A stretch of DNA of 64,000 nucleotides from Dastarcus helophoroides (taxonomy: Eukaryota; Arthropoda; Insecta; Coleoptera; Bothrideridae), in NCBI GenBank assembly GCA_028583605.1, contig CM053327.1, forward strand, positions 23,051,629 through 23,115,628. Direction: 5' to 3'. A program made the translations under genes and the position numbers. The notes below the pieces were generated by a model. That model had not been told where the DNA came from. It searched no databases and saw only the letters and a list, made by a program, of their open reading frames with translations. This document shows, piece by piece, positions 1 to 12,730 of this stretch. Every line of letters begins with the position of its first letter. Within the stretch, counting starts at the first letter, position 1.

Positions 1-1951
1 TATAATTTATTACCCCTCGTCCTCTCATAAACTTTGTGTATTCGGTTAAATTTTAGGCTTTTGGGAGTCGTACTCTTATTATTTGAATCGCCCTGCATAG
101 GGTTTAATTTTAAATAATCGGAAATGTGAAATCATTTTTATTAAAGCCACAGTTTCCTACAAACAAAATTGTTTTGCTTTCATCAACATTCTCTTTCCTA
201 CATATATGTAAGGTCAATATTAAACTGCCTCTTATTAGATTTTCGAAATTTCAGAGGAATATGAATTCTCATGGGAAATAACCTTTAAGACGTAAAGGTT
301 CGTAATATCTAACACACATAAATACTGCTAGCTAATTATGTTATTTGTCAGATATATAAACATTAAGAACAAAATCAAGTAAATTCTCATAAAACAGTCA
401 TTCATAAAACTAATACTGTTTCACATATTCACTTCCATTCAAAGTCGGTGGTTCCCTCGTACTTGTATAAGCTAATTAACATGTATCCTGAAACTAAATG
501 GTTTTTTCAGTTATACACGAAATTAAAATATTGTTCCTACACGCAGCACTTATTGTTAGTAAACACTACAGTGTGTAATTTAATGTCAAAAATTATTGCA
601 AGATTTACGGATAATCGGTATAAAAAGAATTAAGCAGTTATGGGAACTGCCGACGGAATTAAAAACATAAAAATATGATATAACAGAGCTTATTTTTTAA
701 ATTTTCAAACTGTAATACCAAAAATAAAAATGTTTAAATTTTTAAATTAACATTATTATTTTTAGTTTTTATACATTTTATATTTGTATACGATCTAGTC
801 TTTGTTTATTATACTTTTGTCTGTCGACTGTGAGATTTATGTTTTAATCTCACCAGCTGCATAATCAAATAAAGCACAATTTAAACAATGCATAGTATAC
901 ACTCTGTTTATGTAGTCATTTAAACTTATATATTGTAGGTGTAAAGATAAGTTATCAAGCGAATTAAACTTTTAATTCTACAATAGAGTATGATGCAATA
1001 ATATATGTATACTGCACAAAAATATGGCGCTGTTTTCTTGAACTACAATAACAATAAATAAAATATTTTCCAACAAAATTCACCTTGAAGCATTAGCAGC
1101 ATCTAGGATCACCCAGTATATTCCGTTGAAAACAATCTTATTTTGAGTTACTACATATTAAAATACCCGTCACAATATTTAAATTCTTTATTTACGTAGC
1201 AAATTTCAAGATACTTCCAAAAATATGTATTCAACCCAGTGATTTTTCGTGATTATGTAAACACTTTAATTTGAATAATTACAATACTGAAAATAATGAG
1301 TTACTACAGTTTTCGTTGGATGAGTCAATATACAAAATAGATTTAACTTCAAAAATTCCAAGGTATTAAAACAGCTTTACCTTTATGTATCCATTAACAA
1401 ATGTTTCATAGGCAGCTTTACAGGCCACTTATATGAATAAAGAAATATTTCACTCAGCAACATGTAAAGAATACATTAAACTTCGGTCATAAAATTATTA
1501 ATAATTGATTATACCCTAAAACTCCATGTACGGATATCTCCTTTTGGCTTCAATTAAACTGAACAAATGTGCAAAACATTTTTCGTCTATTCTAAAAAAC
1601 CTTCAAAGTCTCGCCCACTAATGAAGTTTTACCTCTATCTCTTTCTGTATAAATAAACATCTACTGCTCTATCATATAAAGCTACTCATCGTTTCTTTGT
1701 AACTTTCATTGGTACGAGATCCAATCTCAAAGAAAAATCAGTTTCATAACTCAAATAACCTCCAAAATTGACAGGTCAAAAATGTAAACAAAAACGTTAA
1801 TAGGTTCATAGCAAGCAAAAAGTAAAACTCACTAGCAGGTAGATGCGTAAAGAAGTTAATTTATGCAAGTAACAATAGTGACAAAATCGAAAATTGAAGA
1901 AGATGAATAAAAGGCGGAGTTCAAAGTACGATACTAATCATTGGCCTTTGA
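1..1951. other. gene-free AT-rich stretch
   Basis: I see no gene here. The only longer open frame (448-633, +) has the composition of random AT-rich DNA, no recognisable domain and no splice context. If the neuropeptide F gene model is right, this stretch lies downstream of its coding exons or contains its unrecognised last exon. Confidence 0.5.
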
Positions 1952-2167
1952 GATGTGTCTTCTAACGATTACAAGAATACAGATTTACGGGAAAATGCAT
2001 ATAAAAACATTTGGAAAACAATGAATTTTAAACATTTTGATTCTGCTGCAGTGAAACAAAAAATTCCATCTATTAGGAATACCTACACGTTAGAAAGAAC
2101 AAAGATGACTAAAAGCGAGAAGTCTGGAAGTGGAACTGACGACATATATAAACCCAAAATATCTTAG
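1952..2167 (+). pseudogene. MADF-domain protein fragment
   Basis: The translation reads DVSSNDYKNTDLRENAYKNI and continues with a K/R-rich helix and the motif KSGSGTDDIYKPK. This is the N-terminal and central part of a MADF (Adf-1-like, Myb-related) DNA-binding domain: helix, then 'W..L R..Y.RE.', then 'SGSG.DD.YKPKW'. The domain is cut at both ends: a TGA lies just upstream where the usual Leu-Trp-Asp would be, and a TAG replaces the end of the 'YKPKW' block. MADF proteins are common host transcription factors and are also the accessory protein of many PIF/Harbinger transposons. Transposase-like sequence lies on the opposite strand about 100 bp away, so a dead Harbinger element is the likely source. 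Confidence 0.55.
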
Positions 2168-2259
2168 TTTCTCATAGCGAAAGAATTTTTGGCTGGTATG
2201 GAATTTTTCATTTTCGTATCCAGTTTTTAAATATGTAGTGCAACACAATCCAACAAAAT

Positions 2260-2430
2260 GTTAAATTTCTTTAGTAATAGTAGCACTCAGGATCCTGTTT
2301 GCCAAGTTCTATTAAAGACGCTTCGAGGCACCTAATATGTGCTTACGCACAATCCGTCTTCTAACAAACCCATTTGGACCCTTTTCTCTTATCTCTCCTC
2401 TTCTTCTCCAAATCGACCATAAAATTGTCA
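2260..2430 (-). pseudogene. PIF/Harbinger transposase N-terminal fragment
   Basis: Reading the minus strand across two frame changes and stops gives an Arg/Lys-rich stretch, then a Lys-Trp-Val core, then IVRKHILGASK, then ELGKQDPECYYY. This layout (basic run, W-V, '.R...GA...L..EL..EDPE.Y') is that of the N-terminal segment of insect HARBI1-like transposases. The catalytic region is absent. It converges with the MADF fragment, the two-gene layout often seen in PIF/Harbinger elements. No terminal inverted repeats were recognised. The call rests on motif memory in broken frames and is tentative. Confidence 0.4.
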
Positions 2431-3912
2431 ACCAGATTGTTTACTACTTCTTTGCAGGTTTACGTAGAAGTTGATTCAACATGTTAACTGAGCACAATGC
2501 AACAATCAACTGACACTGGCGCAGAAAACTGCATATAGTGTATAAATCTTTAATGGCGCAGAGCCTTTACTGGCGGTTCCATTGGTGCCAGCAAAACCGT
2601 GCACCTGTATACCCGGTATAATGCATAGGACGGTTGCCTGTTACATGGCACATCGGAGTTCAAACACGCGATTTTTTCATTCTATTAAACGTCCTAACCA
2701 TAGCTACATAATACTGCTAACATAAGAGCATGTTGGTTACGCGAAATAAGGTGGTGGTAACGCCAAATCATAAATCTTCTTCCTATCAAAAGTCGCTCAA
2801 CGTGCCTAAAGAAGTCTTCACTTTAAAAACCTAGACAATACAAACGTAACACTGGATAAATAATATATTAAATGGGTTTTTTCAACATAAAAATCTTAAA
2901 TTTCATTCCTCAAGGTAGTTAACAAATATTTCATCCACTCAAATCCCCTATTGCAACATGTTAGAAACTGAATACTGTAATCGAATAATGAAATTAGTTG
3001 TTGGGGTATTAATTAGAAATAGAAGTAACGGTGCATGTGTTTGTCAGATTAATCTGTTCGAAATGACATTAATGATACACCTTACGCGACCTGGGCGATT
3101 TGCTGAATATGTACGTATACATAATTCAAATTACTACACACTGCAGCAGGACGATGCTCATCATAACATTGAATTATAAACTATCTTGAAATTGTATTTA
3201 ATCATAAGTTTGAAGAATGACGCATTTTAATAGAAACGCAAATAAAATTTCGTTAAGAATTCAATTGAAATTAAAAAAGTTATTTTTATAAAAAATATTT
3301 CAATTGAAAGCATATTCTATAAAATAAGCCTAAAGCTGACCAGAATTAATAAAAAAGAATTTAAGGAACGAAGTAATTTTACACGGCTACTGGAAGCGTC
3401 AACTCAAAGTTTCTTGATAAAAAACATGACGAAAGTTAATGAGAACTTTTTTTTCTCAATATTATTTTATGTATTTATAGAAAGAAGTATGTTGACTTGT
3501 TCGATAACTTATTAGCGCAGGCTATACTTAATTAGTTATAAAAAAAGTTATATACTGGAAAAATATGAAATAATTAAATAATTGGAAAGTTATCAATGGC
3601 TTGCCTCTTAGGTAATGCCAAACTTTTATATCGGAAGATCAAATACACAAATATTTGTTGCTGAAGTTAATCTCTTGATATTTGTATCCTTAAATTTACA
3701 TGCACTTGTAATTCTAGTGTGTTCGACGTTGTTTTACCAACATAGAACATTATTTTTACAGAGCACTGGGATAGAAATTCTAGGAGGAGAAGAAAGAAAA
3801 TAAAATTCCCTAAAATTCGATTACTTCATCTACAAAATACGAACATATTCATTAATTTTCATCCATATAGTAGCATTATAGTTGCACCAATATGTTGTTG
3901 GATTTTATAGCA
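2431..3912. other. gene-free stretch with a GC-richer patch
   Basis: The patch at about 2510-2680 is richer in GC than its surroundings and contains short open frames on the minus strand, but no domain I recognise. The remainder is AT-rich without supported features. Open frames at 2958-3179 and 3615-3803 (+) are not convincing. Confidence 0.35.
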
Positions 3913-5575
3913 TACTAGCTAGCGACTTGCCCCGGCTTCGTACGGTGGACAATAATTACAATTAGACAAACGTTTCTCAAATATTTTGGCTCGTGGACCA
4001 GTATAATTGGTGAACCAGAAAATTTTTTTAAAAAATTTCGCTCACTCTTAAACTCTAACAAAACAGATAAGGCAACAAAACTTTGAAATAAAATACGATC
4101 CTTTTCGTTTAAACACAAAGTGCTGAATGATAAAATGGAATTTTTAGAAAAGTTTGAATTTATCAAAAATTGATAAAATTGTCAACTTTACAAATGAAAA
4201 GTCTTAATTTTTGTTCAGAAATTCAAAACTTCAAGGAAAAGCGAAATTTCGAGATTAAAGATGAAATAATGCGAATTTTAATTTTGAAATTTATTTTTTC
4301 TGTTTCTACTTTAACTTACAATTCAAATTATTTCAAAAATTTATGATGTTTTTAGGTCAAAATTTACTCTACTTTTTTCTTAAAAAATTAAAAATGAATT
4401 TTTAGTTTAAACTAAAACTTAGATTATAGAAATTTTAAAATTTAAACTGACTAATTTAAATATTCTACTTTTTAGACTCTTTTTTGAATTAAAACTCCGT
4501 ATCTACTATGATCCGTTTTTTACCCCCTTAGCGGTCGAAATTGGACTTTTATAGATTACTTACTTTTGGGTTATAAAACTCTGTTATAATTTCTTACTTC
4601 AGAACTTTGACACCCCTTTTCCATTCGTAGGGGTTGAATTATCTAAATCGGTCAAGTATGTGGTCAGTTATTTATTTCATATACCGGGTTATTCACGACA
4701 TGCAACACGGAAGATTATACCTACAGAACTTAATTTCAAAAAAGTTTTGTTTTGGGGATAGATAAAATCCATACGTTTTAAAATTAGTTTCATAATGTAC
4801 AGGGTGTCACAAAACGTACAAAACATATCAAATTTGTATTTTTTTTTAACAGAAAACCCTATATACTATTTACACATTTTCAAATTCTAACGTCAAAATC
4901 AAGGCAAATTTTTTCAAATTTTACCTCAGCTAAAACTAAGGAATTTTAATCTGTTTTGATTTTTGTAAAAATGTAGTAAACATTTTAAACGTTTAATTTC
5001 TCCACACCTATTTCAGCTATTACAACCAGATTTAGGATCAAGTTTTACTAATTAATTAAGTCTTGTGTGCAAAAGTTGATTAGTACATACGGAGAGTTCA
5101 ATGCTGCCAAATGTTATCACACTTTTCTACAGCTAACTATGTGTTTTTTATGAAAAACGCACATTTTTGAAATGAAAGCGATTTTAACAAATTTAATATT
5201 TATCGAGTCAGCTAGGGCATATCGAAAAAGCAAAACTGCTTCTAACAAAAAAGCAGATTTAAAAGAAAAACATTCGATAATCAACTTTTAAAAATTTAAA
5301 TATTAAGGACTACAGTATCAAGTATCAATGAAGAAATGAAATGATGTGATATGACGCTGATTAATTTACCTATGCTTTCTGGATAAAATATTTGTTTCGA
5401 AGTATCTAGAAGAGTCCCGGGATATATAAGAACCCATTTTGTATCACAGGTTTCAAGGAACCTTTTTTCAATTTTCGTCGAAATCGGTTCAGCAGTTGCG
5501 GACTGAAAAGCCAGCATACAGACAGACAGACAGACAAACACACTTTCTCTGTTATATGTAGTATATTATGTAAGA
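3913..5575 (+). repeat. interspersed repeat, RTE/SINE-like ends
   Basis: The unit opens with CTAGCGACTTGCCCCGGCTT and closes with 'aaatcggttcagcag' followed by a (CAGA)n run (about 5516-5537). These are the head and tail features I associate with non-LTR (RTE-type) or derived repeats in insect genomes. No reverse transcriptase can be read between them. The inside is AT-rich and holds an internal MITE-like edge, 'tacagggtgtcac', at about 4798. The minus-strand frame at 5296-5541 is a shadow of this repeat. Confidence 0.4.
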
Positions 5576-8500
5576 TTTAAGATTTCAAGTAAGGAAATTC
5601 AAAATTATTATGAAATTATTAAATACTCCTGTAGAGGCTAATAAAACTTTAAATAAATAAATAAGTCTGAAGTAAATCGGGTAAATATTGAGGCAGTGAA
5701 AATAAACTTACAGTTATTATTTTTAAGCAATTAGCAAATATCAGAATATCTATAATATACGTTTTAATACCTTTTATGTGTGAAAAGCCTTCTAAATGAG
5801 ATTGCTGTGTAATAAGAAACCTCTAAAGCTAATTAGAGAAAAAGCTTTTAACACAAACCGATTAAACGCAAGAGTAATATTTTTGTTTTTTATTTTAAGA
5901 AACTGATAAGCTTATACAAAAGTAAAACGCTTTTCATTGAAATTATATTTTTCCAAGTTACTTAAGAATATCAAGTAGGTAAATTGTTAGGGAAACGGAA
6001 GGCTTAATCCTTAGTAACGTAAAACACGTAAATTTTATTCAGGAGAATTCGCCAAATCCATTATAACGACGTTATATATATTTTATTTTTAGAAGTTAAT
6101 TAAGGACACCCCCTCAATAGGAATAGAATATTTCAAATAACCTTGCTGCAATTCTCATTTTGTCAAACGCCTGGATCTTTTATCTACAGTTACAGACACA
6201 TTAAAGAAATTATTGCGTTCATGTGAAGAGAAATATTTAAAGCAGTACAGAAGATTCACCTTTGTGAGCTATCAGCCTACCAGCATGATTTGTTCTGAAC
6301 GTTGATTGTAATAAACGTTCTAAGATTTACCCAAACTCAACCAAAAGTGTTAAATATGATAAAAAAAATAATTTAATGCAATTTAGCGCTTACAACTTCA
6401 CACGATATTAACATTAGAATGTCATTTTAAATGAAACTCTTTTTAATTACGGAAAACAAGACTAGAGCTTTGAATTTAAAAGTTCCGCCAAATGATTAGA
6501 CAAATTTAAACCCCATATAAGGTGTTTAGTAGTAAAGTTATGGCTAATTATTTGCTGTAAAAGTAGAATCTTCTTCTATCGTTTTTTGGAAGGGAGGGGA
6601 AAGTCTTCTGTCTCAAATGGGTTGACTCGAAATTATCACTTTTAATATACAGACCAATAGGTTTGAACATTTATTAGATTCGAAGTTTGGAAACCACCTA
6701 GCCACTAGCGAAGCGGTTGCTCTCTAGGAAAGTTCCCAGAAGACAAAGATTCTAATGCAGGAGGGCTGCATGAATTTGAAGTCTGGGTTGTATTCTATTG
6801 GCATATCAAAGTTATCACTTAAGTTTAAGAAATCTGGATATTTTCGTATAGAATGCGCCTCACTATATGGAACGGAACGTGTTCCAGATACCAAATTGTT
6901 TACTGACTATATTTTGTTTCCAATGTAATTTGTCTAATGTTTGTTAGGCTAAAATTGTTATCGTTCCTTCTGACCCATTCTCTAAGTTATAAGAACTTAC
7001 AATGGCATATATAGAGTGTTTAAAATGAACTCCGCACTACTGCTAACTTTCTTATTATTAAAGATACAACTTCTGTTAAATTAGCAAATTTGGGTATGTT
7101 TTAATGCTGATACAAAAAACAATTAAACATCGCGTTTTTAAATTTGATCACAAAGTTACAATTTTTTAAATGACACACGTTGGTTTTATGAAATATAAGA
7201 ATAAAAATAGTTATTATAAACGTTGTGCTAAGATGATTAATAACCGGAACTATAAGGAAGTAAACGTTTATATCATAAGAATTTGAAAATTGATGGAATA
7301 TTAGCGTAATAGACTACGGAAACATTTTGCTGTATGAGGGACTTGGCATGCGATCATGGCTAAACATTTTAAATATCACCATACTTATAAATGACATCGT
7401 ATGAATTCAAATTCAGTAAACTGCCTATTAAGACAGCAAATAATTAAATAACTTTTTAAAAAATATCTAGAGAACAATTTTAGACGTAATTTCAGAAAAG
7501 AATATTTTCTTGTTCCATACTGCTTAGTTCATTTGTTCCGTAGTCGAGTTTTGTTTTTTTTAACTTGCATTTCTTTTAGCTGCAGATACACCGGTGCCAT
7601 TTGTGCTACTTCTTTTGAAAACTCCCCGGTATACTTATATTAGAATGAAAATTAAGAAAATTTAAGACAATAATTGTCAAATGTTATTTAAAATTTATCT
7701 AGTAGAGCTACAAATCATCATCCATGCTTGTTGGTTCCTACAAAAAGTTACAAGTCTAAGATATTTTTAACACGTTACGTATTTGAAATTTAAATAATGA
7801 ATACTACATTCTTCTTCAAGATTTTCAGTGTATGTAAGCCAATGTAGTAGTCAGGTTATCAAGGTAATAATAAGTTTATCTCTGTCCCTAGAAATTCCAG
7901 TTTTATTCAAATCACTTTTTTAAAGAGGATTTCTTGCTTCGAAAGTGTTAATTGTTCAATTGTATCACTATTACTTTTTTTTAAATAAACAACACATAGT
8001 TTTTTTCCACCTTATTAATTTGGAATATCACCGAACAACAACATTTCCACAATCACATTTCCATTCCTTACTAATCAATTATTATTATTATTTATTTATT
8101 TATTAATTGTATTTCCGTATTACTTTGACTGGATATTTCTTCAGGAAATATGTATTTTAATCTCTGAAGCATCGCATTAAACTTTATGAAATCACGTGAT
8201 AAAACTGAAATATTCAAGTGTTCATCATTAAGATGCTAGGAATGCAGCTCCTTTTCGTTACCAAACTTTTAATGATTTTGCTAAATATGCCACTTTAATT
8301 ATAAACTTAATTTATTAGAAGTTGCTTCATCTGAATGCGTATTTTCTTTTCGGTCTTAATAAAAAGTTATAACTTTTATAACATTACTTTTCTTATTTGC
8401 GGTGTGCTTATTTTCCTGCCCACGTTGTACTTTATACATAAAAGAACTGTATGTAAATGAAATTATACATTAAAGGTAAAATAAGAATTTCGCATAAAAT

Positions 8501-8643
8501 ATTACTATTTGGGAAACTAACATTATTTTTATCATTAGATTTTTTACGATAAATTTAATTGTTTTTATGACAAAGAACAGTTAATTAGGGGACCTTGATT
8601 TGTGAAAAAAGTAACTGGCAACGAAAACGTCACATAAAATATA
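5576..8643. other. gene-free stretch
   Basis: Apart from the repeat at 6650-6759 and an A/T microsatellite ((TTA)n/(TTTA)n at about 8080-8105) I see nothing supported here. Confidence 0.45.
6650..6759. repeat. dispersed repeat with permuted halves, copy 1
   Basis: Block A ('cagaccaataggtttgaaca' to 'gtttggaaacca') is followed by block B ('gcgaagcggttgctctctag' to 'gattctaatgca'). The copy at 50333-50430 has the same two blocks in the order B then A, and 14757-14812 holds the B-A junction. This is what pieces of a tandem array would look like. Confidence 0.6.
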
Positions 8644-8799
8644 TACAGGATGAATCAGAAAAAATAGGCCAACACTAAACTGGAGATAAAATATTTTGAC
8701 TGACAATAAGTTCAACAAGCCTTATGCCAACATCGTCGGTTTAGGAGGTACAACATGTTCAAAGTTAGGATTTTATTGCAAAATTTCTGAATATTTGAG

Positions 8800-8906
8800 A
8801 AAGTTTTGATAGTACAAATTTAAAAATTAAGAGTTATGTTTTTTGGTATGACAAAGTTTTGATAGGACAAATTTAAAAATAAAGAGTTATGTTTTTTGGT
8901 GTGAGA
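8800..8906. repeat. 53-bp imperfect tandem duplication
   Basis: Two adjacent copies of a segment beginning 'aagttttgata' and ending in 'gagttatgttttttggt', differing at a few positions. Confidence 0.75.
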
Positions 8907-9114
8907 ATTACGATCTTTAAACTTATTTTGAACTAGCTCCAATAAGCCGATAGTTTCACATTATTAGTTACGTAAAATAAAATATACCTTTAAAGTGAAA
9001 ACTTCTTTAGGTGCTTTTAGTAATTTTGGATATGGGGTAAACTTATGGTAGAGTCACCATTTCAATCGTTCGAGAATGTACTCTTTTATAACCATATATA
9101 TATATATATATATT

Positions 9115-9250
9115 GGCCCCTGACGTCAAGAAAGATTAAAAAATACAACAAACGTTGCTTGAACGCGTTTCGATAGCCAAGCTATCATCCTCAGAGAGAT
9201 AACCTTGAAACTTTGATGTGTTTATTTAATCTTTCTTGGTTTCAGGGGAC
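9115..9250. repeat. small inverted-repeat element
   Basis: The left edge 'ggcccctgacgtcaagaaag' pairs with the right edge 'ctttcttggtttcaggggac'. The centre contains 'acgcgtttcgatagccaagc', a phrase type I know from insect interspersed repeats. A (TA)n tract (about 9093-9112) abuts it. The related repeat at 33380-33780 lacks this segment, so it behaves as an insertion. Confidence 0.55.
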
Positions 9251-10275
9251 AAGATTTGTATTTCAATTTTTGAAAATAACCAAGGACCAGTTCGTTTCAC
9301 CAAAACAAATATATGTTAGTATTAGAAATAAAATGTAAAATGTGGCACTCTTATGCTCCAGAGATGACAGATGACAGTACTAATAAGATGTTGAGCATTA
9401 CGTGAAATAAATAAAAACAAGTGTTAAGTTTATTTAAAAGTGTATTTCATTATCAATAAATAGTAGATTCGTTTCCACACGACTACAAGTATCTAAACCA
9501 CAAATCTAAAAAATAGGTTAGTTTTACAGCATCTGTTTTAAAATATTTTCGATATTCTGACTTGTTGACTAATGTGGATTAGAACGACACTACACAGACA
9601 CTGTTATTTCCTAGTTTTAAATTTTCACTTCTGTCGACAGTCCCAAGACTGCCCTATTTGTTTTATCTGTTGAGTTATGCTTTTAACCAATTCTACAAAG
9701 AAAGGTACTGTTGTTTAGGCCATCTAAATCTATCGGTTTTTAAGTTATTTACATTTAAAAGCTTGCTTACATTTTTATAGTCTTAAAGCATGCAAAAAAG
9801 CAATCAAAGCAACAGTAAATAACAACCACTATTAGTAATAGTAACATAATTTGTAATCCTCACACCAAAACACAAAAATCCTGAATATTGTATATTTACT
9901 TTTCTCAATTATTGAGAAATTTCTGAATAAAATTTAAATTTTGAACGTTCTGTATCTATTAAATCAGCTGCATTGGTATAAAGCATCCTGATTTCAAACG
10001 TAATATTTTGGTGCCTAGTATTTCCAGTTTAGTGTTGGCTCGGAAATAATAAAAAATATAGTTCTTAACTTTGCAGAAGGTAATTCATATTGCCATCCTC
10101 GCCTAAAAGTGTAATAAACTAGCATTTTTACCTTTCAAAATATATTTAGTTAAACGTTATATGAAAAAAATAAATTGGATTTTCCTTTGTCTTTTGTCAT
10201 TTTCCATAGAGCAATATAATATTGGAAGTTTACTCAGAGGTCCAGATCGAACATGGATTGAAAATATAATCTTAC

Positions 10276-10333
10276 CCGAACGTTGATGTCTTCGGCTGCA
10301 ATATTTGCACCTCTATCTCCTCGCTTGCCATAC
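10276..10333 (-). CDS. NPF: neuropeptide F gene, exon with C-terminal Tyr and cleavage signal
   Basis: The minus strand shows a 3' splice site ('cattttgttttag') and an exon whose first base, G, completes an Arg codon (AG|G) left open by the upstream exons. Tyr-Gly-Lys-Arg follows: C-terminal Tyr, amide-donor Gly and a dibasic cleavage site. Then comes a short linker, GDRGANIAAEDINVR, and a GTAAGA donor in phase 0. In the NPY/NPF family an intron interrupts the Arg codon just before the C-terminal aromatic residue, and the phase here fits. If the donor is not used, the frame ends at a TGA at 10234-10236. The next coding exon was not identified. Tyr replaces the usual insect Phe. Confidence 0.72.
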
Positions 10334-11521
10334 CTAAAACAAAATGTTACGTTATTTTGTCTATAAAACACAATAATGGAACATAAAAATTGGTCCGTAG
10401 AATGGGGATACTTGAAACGCTTTCTAACTTCAATTGAAAATTATGGTCCAAACACTATAACTAGAGTTGCGATGTAATATATCATAAATATTTATGGGGA
10501 TATAATCTTTAATTTAAGACATTAAAAATTAAAATTCTTCAATAGGGTAGAAAATATATGTTTTAAGTTGCCCTTGAATTCAAAAAATTGAAACAGAGTA
10601 CTAAATTCTGTTCTATTCCATATAACGATTGTGTGGATAAAATAACATACTGAATTTGCGTTTAAAAAGATTTTTCAAAAAAGCATTTCAAAACAATGAG
10701 TTAAAAGTGATATAAACATTATTTTTAGAAAAAAAAATATTAAAAACAGGATCTATATTATTTCTAAACAAGTAAAAATATTTGTGTTATTTTTTAGAGG
10801 TAAGTAAAATACTAAAATGAGACAATATTTTTTGTCCGTTATTCCCGGAAGTTTAAGGAAAATCTCTCCCTACTCAGCAGAAATCTGCAAATTTTTCTAT
10901 AACTTTATTCACTTCATTAATTGAAGGTAATACACGGCTGCCAATTTCTTCTTGTTTCAAACTTTTCTGGATAGAATTGCAATTGAAAGTCTGATATTGT
11001 ACGAATGCAACTCGTATTGATAAAGTTTTTGATATTATACCTTTTAATGCCTTCTCAAGTGTTTCTGAATTAAAACAAAAATTCAACCAAATAAATTTCA
11101 ATGTGGATACATGGCAACTATTATCGTAGTGAAGACCATATACGTTGGAATTGACTTATTTAAACTTATAGGCATTTATACTTCAAAGAATTTCGTGGTT
11201 TGCTATAACTACTAAGGTTTCAGTGGCTTGTTAGCCTACTATGATTACTGAGAGAATGATTCTTGTCGCGAGATTTTGCAAATAACTTAAAAATACAAAA
11301 CCATGTTTCATATTACACCTTAGTTTCAAGTTTCTCCATTATACGATAATGCCTTACCTAGGTCAAGTATCTAGCATTACTTATGTGTAACATATTATTT
11401 CATTGTTTTCTAGTATCTTACTAATGGATAAATCATCAATAGTATTTGAAGAACGTATCAGTTCAGCTTAAAATCTAGGATTCTTCGGATAAACCAGAAT
11501 TTTGATCAAAATTAAATTTAC
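10334..11521. other. presumed NPF intron, no feature seen
   Basis: AT-rich sequence between two inferred NPF exons. The minus-strand frame at 10874-11101 has no recognisable domain and no convincing splice sites. Confidence 0.4.
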
Positions 11522-11811
11522 CTACCGTATATTTTAGACTATAAGACACACTTTTCTACATAAAAAAGTGAATTCAAATTTTGTATGCGTCTTATGATCC
11601 GAAAATAACATTAGAATATTGTTTTCAATAAATCGTCTCTAAATTTGAGGTACGTCTTATAGTCCGAAAAATATGACACGCCACTGAAGGTAGGTATGAT
11701 GCAAGTTATCTCAAGACAAACGGGGGAATCACCGATTTACCTACACTCTTTCTCTATAATCGTCGATAGGTAGTATAAGGTTTAGCCTGCATCTTAATAG
11801 TCCGAAAAATA
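11522..11811. mobile_element. MITE with 'ACCGTA...GACTATAAGAC' ends
   Basis: The left end ACCGTATATTTTAGACTATA and the right end (minus strand ACCCTATTTTTCGGACTATT) are imperfect inverted repeats. A third related block ('gtcttatagtccgaaaaata') lies inside. There is no open frame. Ends of this type ('cggactataagacgcac') occur in widespread animal DNA-transposon MITEs. The superfamily cannot be fixed from the sequence alone. Confidence 0.55.
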
Positions 11812-12730
11812 GGGTAGGTACTAAACCAAATAACTACTATCTTTGGTTGACATTTGTTATTGTTAGTACCTATTTTATTACCTTATAATTGTAATAAATA
11901 TTTGTGCTTGTACGCATCTTCTAGTTTTATTGCCCCCTTCGTTCCCAAATATGTAATTTGGTTTTACAAAGAAATTTATATTCACTGAAAATTTTATATA
12001 CACAGTGTAAATTAATAATACAAGCAAATCTAGGAGGAATTCAATGACAATAATGAACATAAGTATTTCCTGACAATTTTTTTTTAAAAACCCTCGCCTG
12101 CCAAAATTGGAAGCTGAACAGCGCAGCGTACAAAAAAAGTAATTACTAATTCAAGATTGTGCTGAGGCGCTATGACAGCAGGCTGTTCTTGTTTTTTCAT
12201 TTTTAATGATATTTCAGTTTACTGAAATGAATGCATCATCACTGCAGTACATTTTATTTTGATATTTGGCAACTTTTAACTGACAACATCACCGAAAAAA
12301 TATTTATTGCTTTCACAAGCGGAGATATTAGACTGATGCGTTACTTTTAGTGTATCTTGTATTTTAGTGGAATAAAGCCAATTTTTATTTTCATAGATTA
12401 TATTTTGATTTTCAGGAATCAAGTCAGGAACTTTTTTCCCAACTCTGGAAGGCTTTAACTCCGAATTAATTTCTCAATTTTTCGCAATCGTCAATTAACA
12501 TCCTGTATAATTCCTAGTTTATTTTTAGCGTAGACAAACAAAATATTGCTATAAAATAGCAATGAACAATAACTTGTTAGAACTGTTAAAGTAAAATTTC
12601 ACACCAAAAAGTCAAACCAATTTTGCGCAATAAAATTTGGAAAAAAAGATGTCGAACGAAATTGTAAAAATCGAAAAATTAGAGTATTGAGCCATCACCC
12701 AGTATCAGTATTGGAAGGGGTTAAGAAATA
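11812..12730. other. presumed NPF intron, no feature seen
   Basis: No gene supported. The minus-strand frames here and over the start of the mariner copy are shadows. Confidence 0.35.

Larger units (their letters stand above)
8644..10045. mobile_element. MITE-family element with nested insertions
   Basis: The left end (TACAGGATGAATCAGAAA, then 'ggccaacactaaactggaga') and the right end ('ccagtttagtgttggc', near 10020-10040) are inverted copies of each other, about 240 bp each. The outermost bases of the right end are eroded. The same ends occur at 40108-40688 and, as one end only, at about 50930-51112. Between the arms lie a 53-bp tandem duplication (8800-8906), the hairpin 9115-9250 and about 400 bp shared with 33380-33780. 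It has no coding capacity. TA-flanked CAGGGTG ends suggest a Tc1/mariner-type non-autonomous element. Confidence 0.55.

Noticed and set aside
2520..2627. Candidate last NPF exon in phase 0 (after 'gggtatacag' on the minus strand, 34 codons to TGA)
   Set aside because: Phase fits but the peptide resembles nothing known, and it lies next to a dead transposon; too weak to annotate.
5296..5541. Minus-strand frame with a signal-peptide-like Cys/Leu start
   Set aside because: It is the complement of an interspersed repeat tail with a CAGA run.
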